DNA of 33,023 nt from Dethiosulfatibacter aminovorans DSM 17477 (GCF_900142005.1 NZ_FQZL01000037.1:1-33023); one strand, 5' to 3'. Positions 17,003 to 24,790 are shown, counted from the first letter of the stretch. The notes: generated by a model from the sequence alone, not told the origin. Translations and numbers: made by a program.

Positions 17003-18555
17003 TTCAAGTCTCCCTTATCATCATAAAGCAATGAATTTTTAAAAACTAAAGTTCCATAGTCCTTCTTTAAAGACTTCGACAATGAAACCGCCATCAATAT
17101 GTACACAAATACAATAGGCAAACCTGTTACTATTACTGTAGTCTGCAAAGGCTGCAATCCTCCGATGAATATCAATACCAATGGTAAAACCGCCATTGAG
17201 AACGCCCAGGTCATTCTATGCATTCTGCAGGGTTCTTTATAATCCGATAAATCCTTGCTGCATACAAGTGCCGTAGTATAGGCTGCCGAATCCAAACTTG
17301 TTGCAAAGAATATAAATGCAGTAGATATGAAAACCACAAGCACCACCTTGCCAAGGGGCAATGCTCCTATTGCGGCAATAATAGCCGCTGCGCTCCCCTG
17401 CTCTGCTGTTATTTTGACCAAATCCAACGCACCTGTCACCTGAAGGTCTATTGCATAATTTCCCAACACGGCGTGGAACATCCATCCGCCTAAAGTACCG
17501 AAACAAACAACACCCAATATTACTTCCTTTATTGTACGTCCCTTGGATATTTTGGCCGTAAAAAGACCTACAAACGGTCCCAAAGCTACCCACCAAGCCC
17601 AGTAGAAAACAGTCCATCCTTGAGGAAATCCTGACTTCTGTATCGGGTCGGTATAGAAACTCATCTCCATGAAGTTATTAAACATTACGCCTATACTGTT
17701 TGTGAAATTGTCAAGAATGAATGTCGTTGGCCCTAATACGAAAATGAAAATTATTATTGTAAACGCCAAATATACGTTTATGTCGGACAGCAGTTTTATT
17801 CCTTTTTTAAGCCCTCTCCACACACTGAAGCTGAAGATCATTACCCATACTACTATTACGGCGATTTTCAATTCGAAGCTCTCAGGAATACCTGTCAAAT
17901 AGCTTATTCCAGCAGTTATCATAGGAGTTGACAAGCCAAGTCCAGCTCCGCATCCGCCTATGAGTCCAAATAGAGTAACGACATCGATTGCTTTCCCAAG
18001 CTTGCCATATGCCTTTTCCCCTAATACTTCATCACATGTGACGCTCATTCTGATAGTAGGCTTTTTCTTTACATAGTAATAATATGCTATAGGTATTGTT
18101 GGAAGACAATACATCGCCCATGCATGCGGCCCCCAGTGGAACAATGCATAGGATTGGGCGAATTTATAGGCATCAGCAGAATGTGCTTCGATTCCGAATG
18201 GCGGTGTCAATATATAATAGCTCCATTCGATTGTTCCCATATACATGATTCCGCTTCCAAGTCCTGCACAAAACAGCATGGCTATCCAGCTGAATGTTGA
18301 AAACTCTGGTTTTCCCTCCCCAAGCTTTATTTTTCCGTACTTGCTGAATGCCAGCCATCCCAAAAATGCAAATATCGCCATTGCCGACCATAAAAACAGC
18401 CAGCCAAAGTTCACAGTTGTAAACGAGAAAAGTTTATTGACTATTTTTTCTCCCGCATCCTTGCTGGAGCTAAGAATGGCGGAAACCGCTATCAACATGA
18501 TAAACGTAGGCCAAAAAACTCCAGGATCCATTTCTTTTTTCATTTTATCAAACAT
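16999..18555 (-). CDS. BCCT-family transporter, CaiT-like (copy 1)
   Basis: A 518-aa carrier with about 12 membrane segments. TM3 reads LGSGIMYMGTIEWSYYILTP and is followed by PPFGIEAHSADAYKFAQSYALFHWG, closely resembling E. coli CaiT, the carnitine/gamma-butyrobetaine exchanger. The family signature QGWTVFYWAWW and ISKGRTIKEV are intact. It sits between an SGNH hydrolase gene (2 bp away) and the acyltransferase gene (4-bp overlap), so it likely imports, or exchanges, the substrate or product of those enzymes, for example acylcarnitine and carnitine. It is nearly identical to the copy at 19736-21283 except for the C-terminal tail (FKNSLLYDDKGDLK), where the duplicate is broken. Confidence 0.93.
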   Translation of the reverse strand: MFDKMKKEMDPGVFWPTFIMLIAVSAILSSSKDAGEKIVNKLFSFTTVNFGWLFLWSAMAIFAFLGWLAFSKYGKIKLGEGKPEFSTFSWIAMLFCAGLGSGIMYMGTIEWSYYILTPPFGIEAHSADAYKFAQSYALFHWGPHAWAMYCLPTIPIAYYYYVKKKPTIRMSVTCDEVLGEKAYGKLGKAIDVVTLFGLIGGCGAGLGLSTPMITAGISYLTGIPESFELKIAVIVVWVMIFSFSVWRGLKKGIKLLSDINVYLAFTIIIFIFVLGPTTFILDNFTNSIGVMFNNFMEMSFYTDPIQKSGFPQGWTVFYWAWWVALGPFVGLFTAKISKGRTIKEVILGVVCFGTLGGWMFHAVLGNYAIDLQVTGALDLVKITAEQGSAAAIIAAIGALPLGKVVLVVFISTAFIFFATSLDSAAYTTALVCSKDLSDYKEPCRMHRMTWAFSMAVLPLVLIFIGGLQPLQTTVIVTGLPIVFVYILMAVSLSKSLKKDYGTLVFKNSLLYDDKGDLK

Positions 18556-18556
18556 A

Positions 18557-19174
18557 CTAAAATGCCCTCTTTTTGTTATATTTGTATATTTTCATTAATT
18601 CCTCATATACAATCTCAGAGAGACAACGATTTCCTTCTTCGTTTGGATGGATCATATCTTCACCTATCAAATCTTCCAAATTTCCACTATGATTGTTGAA
18701 TATCTCCTGCATATCAAAGTATGAAAACTCATACTCCTCACAAATTGCAATCAAAGTTTCTCTATAAAGAGAAACTAGATTATCCAGTTTTTCCCATCCG
18801 CCAAGCGGTTTGTAAGGAAACTCATCTCCAAGCCTGTCCTTGTCAAACGCCATCGGTGGAATTCCAATGATAGTTTTAATGCCATTAAATTCCAATCTCT
18901 TCACTATGGCATATATATTGGAAACTATAATATTTGCCGGCGTATCAAACCAACAGTCATTCAGTCCCCCGCATAAAATAACACAATTTGGATTCTCAGA
19001 CAAAACATCTTCGTGCAGTCTTCCTAACATGCCAAATGTTGTATCACTTCTAATGCCCTTGTTGATAACGTCATATTTATAATTAGTGTTTTGCGTCATC
19101 ATATAAGGCCATGTATTCCTAACATCAACACCTACACATTCCGTCAAGCTATCTCCCAAACATACTATTTTCAT
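18557..19174 (-). CDS. SGNH/GDSL-family hydrolase (copy 1)
   Basis: A 205-aa esterase-type hydrolase with all four SGNH blocks: GDS (residues 7-9), the block II Gly in NKGIRSDTT, block III GGLND and block V DMIHPN (catalytic Asp and His). There is no signal peptide, so it acts in the cytoplasm. Family members cleave carboxylic esters, lipids or acetylated sugars, and ChoE of Pseudomonas, a choline-ester hydrolase, belongs to this fold. Placed directly before a CaiT-like carrier and an acyltransferase gene, it may hydrolyse O-acylcarnitine or a similar ester after import (inference). Block I reads GDSLTECVGV, where the usual Gly after GDSLTE is Cys; copy 2 has the usual Gly. AGGAGA precedes the ATG. 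Confidence 0.9.
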   Translation of the reverse strand: MKIVCLGDSLTECVGVDVRNTWPYMMTQNTNYKYDVINKGIRSDTTFGMLGRLHEDVLSENPNCVILCGGLNDCWFDTPANIIVSNIYAIVKRLEFNGIKTIIGIPPMAFDKDRLGDEFPYKPLGGWEKLDNLVSLYRETLIAICEEYEFSYFDMQEIFNNHSGNLEDLIGEDMIHPNEEGNRCLSEIVYEELMKIYKYNKKRAF

Positions 19175-19322
19175 TGTGATATATCTCCTTTTTTCTAAAA
19201 GTGTTTCAAATCAATTACATTCTGTCTAACCATCAATTTTGATTACCATCACCTTCAATCTTATTAATTCATGTTGGTTGATCAACTTCTTATAATAAGT
19301 ATTGATACTATATATAAACAAT

Positions 19323-19338
19323 TGCAAGTATTATACCA
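19323..19338 (-). promoter_or_regulatory. Sigma-54 promoter, copy 1 (-24 box altered)
   Basis: The minus strand reads TGGTATAATACTTGCA. GG and GC are correctly spaced, but the -24 box is TGGTAT, whereas copy 2 has TGGCAT. It is probably functional but weaker. A leader of about 137 nt runs to the SGNH start. Confidence 0.65.
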
Positions 19339-19425
19339 ATACAAATCTTCACATCCTAATCAGGCAAACTACTGTTTAGCAACAACTTTGGAATATCCAT
19401 CCAGTAAACAAGCGACCCTCAAACG

Positions 19426-19457
19426 AATCAGTGAGTCGCAAATGCGACTCACTGATT
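19426..19457. promoter_or_regulatory. Palindromic enhancer-like site, copy 1
   Basis: AATCAGTGAGTCGCA and TGCGACTCACTGATT are perfect 15-bp arms separated by AA. It is centred about 104 bp upstream of the -24 box, the usual location for a sigma-54 activator site. The equivalent site in copy 2 lies at the same distance. Confidence 0.7.
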
Positions 19458-19570
19458 AAATCTATTATGCTATTTGCATTACCGAATAAACCATTGACTT
19501 TTTGCTTCATTATAAATTATACCATTAACCCAAAAAAAAGCAAACTATCGGGGGGCTTATAGTTTTGTGC

Positions 19571-19668
19571 AATCGACTCCTCGGATACAAGCATTATACC
19601 GGTAACTCTTCCATTATAAAAATGCCTTATATCACAAGACTCATATTCAGTAGTTTGCAACACCAATT
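19571..19668 (-). pseudogene. Remnant of a second carnitine/choline acyltransferase gene
   Basis: Bases 19571-19650 align without gaps to 15671-15750 of the acyltransferase gene (about 85% by eye; for example AATGCCTTATATCACA is identical). Bases 19653-19667 resemble 16124-16138 of the same gene (GTTTGyAACACCAA), implying an internal deletion of about 370 bp. It lies just downstream of BCCT copy 2, exactly where an intact acyltransferase gene lies in copy 1. No translatable product remains. Confidence 0.85.
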
Positions 19669-19683
19669 GAATTTTGGAAAACT

Positions 19684-19711
19684 AAAAGCAGATACCGAAA
19701 TATCTGCTTTT
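19684..19711 (-). terminator. Hairpin terminator after BCCT copy 2
   Basis: AAAAGCAGATA and TATCTGCTTTT make a perfect 11-bp stem with a 6-nt loop. On the minus strand it is followed by TTTTAGTTTTCC. It lies 25 bp after the BCCT copy 2 stop. Confidence 0.8.
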
Positions 19712-19735
19712 AATACAAAATTCTAGTATCACGAT

Positions 19736-21283
19736 TTAATTGGCAGCCTCATTTTCCAGCATGTTACAATTCACTAAAGTTCCATAGTCCTTCTTTAAAG
19801 ACTTCGACAATGAAACCGCCATCAATATGTACACAAATACAATAGGCAAACCTGTTACTATTACTGTAGTCTGCAAAGGCTGCAGTCCTCCGATGAATAT
19901 CAATACCAATGGTAAAACCGCCATAGAGAACGCCCAGGTCATTCTATGCATTCTGCAGGGTTCTTTATCATCCGACAAATCCTTGCTGCATACAAGTGCC
20001 GTAGTATAGGCTGCCGAATCCAAACTTGTTGCAAAGAATATAAATGCAGTAGATATGAAAACCACAAGCACCACCTTGCCAAGGGGCAATGCTCCTATTG
20101 CGGCAATAATAGCCGCTGCGCTCCCCTGCTCTGCTGTTATTTTGACCAAATCCAACGCACCTGTCACCTGAAGGTCTATTGCATAGTTTCCCAACACGGC
20201 GTGGAACATCCATCCGCCTAAAGTACCGAAACAGACAACACCCAATATTACTTCCTTTATTGTTCGTCCCTTGGATATTTTTGCCGTAAAAAGTCCTACA
20301 AACGGTCCCAAAGCTACCCACCAAGCCCAGTAGAAAACAGTCCATCCTTGAGGAAACCCTGACTTCTGTATCGGGTCGGTATAGAAACTCATTTCCATGA
20401 AGTTTTTAAACATTACACCTATACTGTTTGTGAAATTGTCAAGAATGAATGTCGTTGGCCCTAATACAAAAATGAAAATTATTATTGAAAAAGCCAAATA
20501 AACATTTATATCAGACAGCAACTTAATACCTTTTTTAAGCCCTCTCCACACACTGAAACTGAAGATCATTACCCATACTACTATTACAGCGATTTTCAAT
20601 TCGAAGCTCTCAGGAATACCTGTCAAATAGCTTATTCCAGCAGTTATCATAGGAGTTGACAAGCCAAGTCCAGCTCCGCATCCTCCTATAAGTCCAAATA
20701 GAGTAACGACATCAATTGCTTTCCCAAGTTTGCCGTATACCTTATCCCCTAATACTTCATCACATGTGACGCTCATTCTGATAGTAGGCTTTTTCTTCAC
20801 ATAGTAATAATATGCAATTGGTATTGTTGGAAGACAATACATTGCCCAAGCATGTGGCCCCCAGTGGAACAATGCATAGGATTGGGCGAATTTATAGGCA
20901 TCCGCCGAATAAGCTTCGATTCCAAATGGCGGTGTCAATATATAATAGCTCCATTCGATGGTTCCCATATACATGATTCCACTTCCAAGTCCTGCACAAA
21001 ACAGCATGGCTATCCAGCTGAATGTTGAAAACTCTGGTTTTCCCTCTCCAAGCTTTATTTTTCCGTACTTGCTGAATGCCAGCCATCCCAGAAATGCGAA
21101 TATCGCCATTGCCGACCATAAAAACAGCCAGCCAAAGTTCACAGTTGTAAACGAGAAAAGTTTATTGACTATTTTTTCTCCCGCATCCTTGCTGGAGCTA
21201 AGAATGGCGGAAACCGCTATCAACATGATAAACGTAGGCCAAAAAACTCCAGGATCCATTTCTTTTTTCATTTTTTCAAACAA
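19736..21283 (-). CDS. BCCT-family transporter, CaiT-like (copy 2)
   Basis: A 515-aa duplicate of the 16999-18555 protein. Only a handful of residues differ before the last dozen (for example H/Y at EAHSADAY, E/D at LGEKAYG/LGDKVYG). All BCCT landmarks are intact: IEWSYY, QGWTVFYWAWW and ISKGRTIKEV. After KDYGTLV the tail is replaced by NCNMLENEAAN, because the deletion that removed the second acyltransferase gene also removed the original end of this gene. The carrier should still be functional, as the lost part is a cytoplasmic tail. It is co-transcribed with SGNH copy 2 and ends at a strong terminator, so this copy has carrier and esterase but no acyltransferase or regulator. Confidence 0.92.
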   Translation of the reverse strand: MFEKMKKEMDPGVFWPTFIMLIAVSAILSSSKDAGEKIVNKLFSFTTVNFGWLFLWSAMAIFAFLGWLAFSKYGKIKLGEGKPEFSTFSWIAMLFCAGLGSGIMYMGTIEWSYYILTPPFGIEAYSADAYKFAQSYALFHWGPHAWAMYCLPTIPIAYYYYVKKKPTIRMSVTCDEVLGDKVYGKLGKAIDVVTLFGLIGGCGAGLGLSTPMITAGISYLTGIPESFELKIAVIVVWVMIFSFSVWRGLKKGIKLLSDINVYLAFSIIIFIFVLGPTTFILDNFTNSIGVMFKNFMEMSFYTDPIQKSGFPQGWTVFYWAWWVALGPFVGLFTAKISKGRTIKEVILGVVCFGTLGGWMFHAVLGNYAIDLQVTGALDLVKITAEQGSAAAIIAAIGALPLGKVVLVVFISTAFIFFATSLDSAAYTTALVCSKDLSDDKEPCRMHRMTWAFSMAVLPLVLIFIGGLQPLQTTVIVTGLPIVFVYILMAVSLSKSLKKDYGTLVNCNMLENEAAN

Positions 21284-21284
21284 A

Positions 21285-21902
21285 TTAAAACACCCTTTCT
21301 TTATTGTATTTGTAAATTTTAATTAATTCCTCATATATGATTTCCGAAAGATAACGATTGCCTTCTTCGTTTGGATGAATCAAATCGTCACCTATCAAAT
21401 CTTCCGCATTGCCACTATGATTGTTGAACATATCCTGCATATCAAAGTATGAATACTCATACTCCTCACAAATTGCAATCAAAGCTTCTCTATAAATTGA
21501 AACTAGATTATCCAGTTTTTCCCATCCGCCAAGGGGTGCGGAAGGATACTCACCTTCAAGCCTATCCTTGCTAAACACCACTGGTGGAATTCCAATGACA
21601 GTTTTAATGCCATTAAATTCCAATCTCTTCACTATGGCATATATATTTGAAACTATAATATTTGCCGGCGTATCAAACCAACAGTCATTCAGTCCCCCGC
21701 ATAAAATAACACAATTCGGATTCTCAGACAAAACATCTTCGTGCAGTCTTCCTATCATGCCAAATGTTGTATCACCTCTAATGCCCTTGTTGATAATGTC
21801 ATGTTCACAATTTGTGCTTTGCTTCATCATATAAGGCCATGTATTCCTAACATCAACAGCTACACCTTCTGTCAAGCTATCTCCCAAACATACTATTTTC
21901 AT
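21285..21902 (-). CDS. SGNH/GDSL-family hydrolase (copy 2)
   Basis: A 205-aa paralogue of the 18557-19174 esterase, about 85-90% identical by eye. The catalytic blocks are complete: GDSLTEG (residues 7-13), NKGIRGDTT, GGLND and DDLIHPN. Unlike copy 1, block I has the standard Gly after GDSLTE. It is cytoplasmic, with no signal sequence. It is the first gene after the canonical sigma-54 promoter at 22051-22066, and the BCCT copy 2 gene follows after 1 bp. Divergence is clearly higher than in the adjacent carrier gene, so the two esterases may have drifted in acyl or alcohol preference. AGGAGA precedes the ATG. Confidence 0.9.
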   Translation of the reverse strand: MKIVCLGDSLTEGVAVDVRNTWPYMMKQSTNCEHDIINKGIRGDTTFGMIGRLHEDVLSENPNCVILCGGLNDCWFDTPANIIVSNIYAIVKRLEFNGIKTVIGIPPVVFSKDRLEGEYPSAPLGGWEKLDNLVSIYREALIAICEEYEYSYFDMQDMFNNHSGNAEDLIGDDLIHPNEEGNRYLSEIIYEELIKIYKYNKERVF

Positions 21903-22050
21903 TGTGATAAATCTCCTTTTACATAAAATCTCTTCAAATTAATTACATTCTGTCTAAGCATCGATTTGATTACCATCTCCTTCAATCTTACTAATTCATG
22001 TTTGTTGATCAACTTCTTTAAAAAGTATTAATACTATATATATATACATT

Positions 22051-22066
22051 TGCAAGTATTATGCCA
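22051..22066 (-). promoter_or_regulatory. Sigma-54 promoter, copy 2
   Basis: The minus strand reads TGGCATAATACTTGCA, i.e. TGGCAT-N5-TTGCA with correct spacing. It lies about 150 bp before SGNH copy 2. Confidence 0.85.
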
Positions 22067-22159
22067 ATACAGATTTTCACAACTTAATCGGTCAAACTGC
22101 TGTTTATCAACAACCTTGGAATATCCATCCAGTAAAACAAGCGAACCTCAAACAAAATA

Positions 22160-22181
22160 GTGAGCCGCAAATGCGACTCAC
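22160..22181. promoter_or_regulatory. Palindromic enhancer-like site, copy 2
   Basis: GTGAGCCGCA-AA-TGCGACTCAC is the counterpart of the copy 1 palindrome, with one arm mismatch and shortened outer arms. It is centred about 106 bp upstream of the -24 box. It is a presumed binding site for the TyrR-like activator encoded at 13796-15217. Confidence 0.65.
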
Positions 22182-22220
22182 CAGTTAAATCTATTATGAT
22201 ATTTGCATTGCCGAATAACC

Positions 22221-22389
22221 CTTGGATATATCAAGGTTGCAATGATTCATTATATCCTAAAATACATGATAGATTATAAGTCATTAAATATCGACACTTA
22301 TTTAATTTGCTAAATACTGTATTTTTAATCTTAATATATCAATTATTTTTGGGGAAAATCATAAAGGGGGGGGAATTTTTGAAAATAAG
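22221..22389. other. AT-rich spacer with a nine-G tract
   Basis: No gene or promoter is seen in this spacer between the duplicated block and the LarA operon terminator. The only notable feature is a run of nine G at 22366-22374. Confidence 0.4.
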
Positions 22390-22425
22390 TTCTCCCATAA
22401 CTGCTAAAGAGCTGTTATGGGAGAA
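22390..22425 (-). terminator. Hairpin terminator of the LarA operon
   Basis: TTCTCCCATAAC and GTTATGGGAGAA are perfect 12-bp arms, 7 bp after the LarA-family stop codon. The following minus-strand sequence has only a short T tract (CTTATTTTC). Confidence 0.75.
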
Positions 22426-22432
22426 AATTTTA

Positions 22433-23761
22433 CTATTCATCATTAGAACGGACTCTTGGTTCTAGATCCATTAAGTTGCCGTATTCATCAAATGGCAAGT
22501 CAAACAATTCGCTTTCAACTTCCATATCAGGCCTATTCTTCACTTCTTCCAAATAAGCTTCACTCAATAGAATATGCTGAACAAAGGATGAATTTGGAAT
22601 CCGTACAATCCTAGGATTCTTTCTGTCTATGCCTATGCATACCTTTGTGCATATTTGGATTGCCTCTTTGTCTGATTTCACGATGACCGGTATCCTGGCT
22701 GATCCAAGCTCCACAGAAGTTATGGAATTGGGATACATTTCACCCAAATTGCATTCATCAGCGCATCTTTTGGTTGTTACATCAGCCATGCCTACACCAA
22801 TTCCATTCCCCAAGGTTTCAGGCGACAGCCCCAACACTGTAACATATTGGCTCTTAACACCTCCAGATGCATATGGAGTGCAGAAAGTACCCGTTATATT
22901 TGGATCCATTCCGTCACCGGAGAAGTTTTTCCCTATTTCATCGACTACCAAAACATCACATTCCCCAACCAGCAAGCTGGGCATAAGGGATTTCGCCTTT
23001 TTTAGAAGCTTTGGTTCCTCCTCTATAATTTTATCCTTTTCTATGGCGCTAATAATGCAAAGTTCATCAAATGCATTTTCCACAACACCTAGACCACAGA
23101 TGATATTGGAGTTCTTGATTATTCCCTGGCCGTATATAAATACATTATCTCCTAAAACTGCATATCCTTGTTCGTGACAATTCTCTGCACCCGCTTGTTT
23201 TGCCAATCCTATTGCACACATTTTATGTAATCCGCTTTCATACGAAGCCGTGAAGCAAGTGTGTGGTTTGATCCTGTTATAGAGAATAATTCCATCGGCT
23301 TCTGCAGCATTTTTATCAATGTAGACATCTCTTCCATCATCCGTCAATCCTATTTTTTTTACATCCATTGATGAAACTATAGGACATCCAACACTTTCTT
23401 CTGTTATGCCGTAATGATGCAGAATATCCGTCTGGTTTTCTGCAATTGCACCTCCATGACTTCCCATAGCCGGAACTATGAAGGGCTCCGCTCCTTTGTC
23501 CTTCAAAAACGCAACCAATGTCTTGACTGTCAAAACATAGCTGGCTATCCCCCTGCTTCCACAGGTTATGGCAATTCTCATACCCGGCTTTATTTTAGAT
23601 AATATTTCAGGTTTTGACATCTCTTTTTCTATTACTTCCGGAATGTCAGCCTTTTCAATTTTAGGTCGTTGAAATATCTGCTTTGCCTTAAAGAACCTTG
23701 GCACATATGTATCTCTAAGCAAACTTGATACAACCTCTGATGATGATGACTCAAAACTCAT
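22433..23761 (-). CDS. LarA-family nickel-dependent racemase/epimerase (DUF2088)
   Basis: A 442-aa LarA-type protein. Lactate racemase uses a nickel-pincer nucleotide to interconvert alpha-hydroxyacid enantiomers by hydride transfer. Residues matching the LarA catalytic set occur in order and spacing: His102 (PAMGSHGG), His167 (RIKPHTCF), Lys180 (ESGLHKM) and His196 (ENCHEQG), against His108, His174, Lys184 and His200 of lactate racemase. Cofactor-making genes (larB, larC, larE) are not in the window. It is the last gene of a BCCT - corrinoid protein - UroD-fold operon, 12 bp after the previous gene, so it may racemise or epimerise a hydroxylated betaine or its product. That role is inference. 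The hydroxyacid substrate is unknown. Confidence 0.88.
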   Translation of the reverse strand: MSFESSSSEVVSSLLRDTYVPRFFKAKQIFQRPKIEKADIPEVIEKEMSKPEILSKIKPGMRIAITCGSRGIASYVLTVKTLVAFLKDKGAEPFIVPAMGSHGGAIAENQTDILHHYGITEESVGCPIVSSMDVKKIGLTDDGRDVYIDKNAAEADGIILYNRIKPHTCFTASYESGLHKMCAIGLAKQAGAENCHEQGYAVLGDNVFIYGQGIIKNSNIICGLGVVENAFDELCIISAIEKDKIIEEEPKLLKKAKSLMPSLLVGECDVLVVDEIGKNFSGDGMDPNITGTFCTPYASGGVKSQYVTVLGLSPETLGNGIGVGMADVTTKRCADECNLGEMYPNSITSVELGSARIPVIVKSDKEAIQICTKVCIGIDRKNPRIVRIPNSSFVQHILLSEAYLEEVKNRPDMEVESELFDLPFDEYGNLMDLEPRVRSNDE

Positions 23762-23773
23762 CTTCTAATCCTC

Positions 23774-24778
23774 CTATTCGCATAAAAGTGGATACTTGCC
23801 ATATTTCTTAACTGCTTCCGCCATGGCCACGAAGTTTTCTGCCTTGCAATAATCTGTAACCATGTTTGCACTTGACAAAATATATCCTCCGCCTTTTCCT
23901 ACATTCATAATCCTGTCCTTCACCTCTGCATCAACCTCTTCAACAGTTCCCCTGGTCAATGTATATCTCAAGTCGATGTTGCCCCAAAGACACACCCTGT
24001 CTCCATATTCTTCCTTGACCTTGTTGATGTCCATTCCTGAAGGGTCGATTGGATTGATGCAGTTCATGCCCAATGACAGGATATCTTCGAGAAGCACAGA
24101 AAGATCACCGTCGCTATGAAACGCCCACGGCACCTTGAATGTATCTGCAAGCTGCTTGTATTGAGGAACAAATATCTCTCTGAATACCTTAGGCGACATC
24201 ATAGGACCGGAATTGAATGCCATATCGTCATACAGTGCGAAGAAGTCTATTCCACCTATCCTTTGCAGTCTCTCAACAACCTCCATATTCCATTCTATAT
24301 ACCTTTCATGAATCTTTTCTATAAGCTTGGGATTGTCCATCAATGCATATGAAAAATCAACCATTCCCATTGAAAATATTGTAGCATATGTTCCCGGAAC
24401 CAGACCGAAAAACACGGCAATATCTTCATTGCTGCACTCATCGATGAATCTCTTTGCCGGCTCGTAAAACTTTTCATCCTTAGGATCCGGAAAAACCATC
24501 TTATCCAGGTCCGAATCCTTCTTTATGAGACCATCTCCTGCAAAATGCCTGTCGTTGACTCCTTCGGGCATTTCACAAAACACCGGCGCACTGTAGTCTC
24601 CATATATGCCGGGCATGGTAACAGCATCCAGCCCAACCTTTTTTGCAAATTCTATCTCAGTAAAATCGTCCTTACCCATGACGATCTTCTTTATTTTCTC
24701 ATCTACGAAATCCACAAAGGGCACTCTGTCTGGAATGCCACAGTTTAAAGCTGTCAATACTCTTTCTCTTGAATTCAT
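23774..24778 (-). CDS. UroD-fold methyltransferase-family protein (no MtaA zinc cysteines)
   Basis: A 334-aa protein of the uroporphyrinogen-decarboxylase superfamily, opening with SRERVLTALNCGIPDRVP and containing FFALYDDMAFNSGPMMSP (179-196) and LWGNIDLRYTLTRGTVEEV. Relatives transfer methyl groups between substrates, corrinoid proteins and coenzymes. The metal motif H-x-C of MtaA reads H221-S-D223 here, and the later Cys is missing (LSSANMVTD), so the zinc site is absent or altered. It may be a substrate-specific corrinoid methyltransferase rather than an MtaA-type acceptor enzyme. Its gene lies 12 bp after a corrinoid protein gene, with no MttB gene in this operon, which makes it the best candidate for the demethylating enzyme. 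Confidence 0.82.
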   Translation of the reverse strand: MNSRERVLTALNCGIPDRVPFVDFVDEKIKKIVMGKDDFTEIEFAKKVGLDAVTMPGIYGDYSAPVFCEMPEGVNDRHFAGDGLIKKDSDLDKMVFPDPKDEKFYEPAKRFIDECSNEDIAVFFGLVPGTYATIFSMGMVDFSYALMDNPKLIEKIHERYIEWNMEVVERLQRIGGIDFFALYDDMAFNSGPMMSPKVFREIFVPQYKQLADTFKVPWAFHSDGDLSVLLEDILSLGMNCINPIDPSGMDINKVKEEYGDRVCLWGNIDLRYTLTRGTVEEVDAEVKDRIMNVGKGGGYILSSANMVTDYCKAENFVAMAEAVKKYGKYPLLCE

Positions 24779-24790
24779 GTCTATACCTTC

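Larger units (their letters stand above)
17046..19491 (-). repeat. Tandem duplication, copy 1 (SGNH-BCCT plus leader)
   Basis: This stretch matches 19773-22220 base for base with few indels. It covers the BCCT gene (very high identity), the SGNH gene (lower, about 85-90% by eye), and the leader with promoter and palindrome (lower still). The original unit also included the acyltransferase gene, shown by the scrap at 19571-19668. Confidence 0.9.
19175..19570. other. Leader and control region of SGNH-BCCT copy 1
   Basis: No gene is seen. It contains a sigma-54-like promoter (19323-19338), a long palindrome (19426-19457) and a GTTGATCAAC palindrome near 19277-19286 in the leader, all conserved in position in copy 2. 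From about 19492 to 19570 the sequence is AT-rich and shows nothing recognisable. Confidence 0.6.
19773..22220 (-). repeat. Tandem duplication, copy 2 (SGNH-BCCT plus leader)
   Basis: Homologous to 17046-19491 in the same orientation. Homology starts abruptly at the ACTAAAGTTCCATAG junction in the BCCT tail and fades beyond the palindrome and CCGAATAA. Together with the remnant at 19571-19668 it shows a former SGNH-BCCT-acyltransferase unit. Confidence 0.9.

Noticed and set aside
16999..22220. Composite mobile element behind the duplication
   Set aside because: No transposase, terminal inverted repeats or target-site duplications are visible. The arrangement is explained by tandem duplication and deletion.
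22366..22374. Nine-G homopolymer as a phase-variation switch
   Set aside because: It is intergenic, downstream of one operon terminator and beyond the upstream elements of the next. No promoter spacing or coding frame depends on it.
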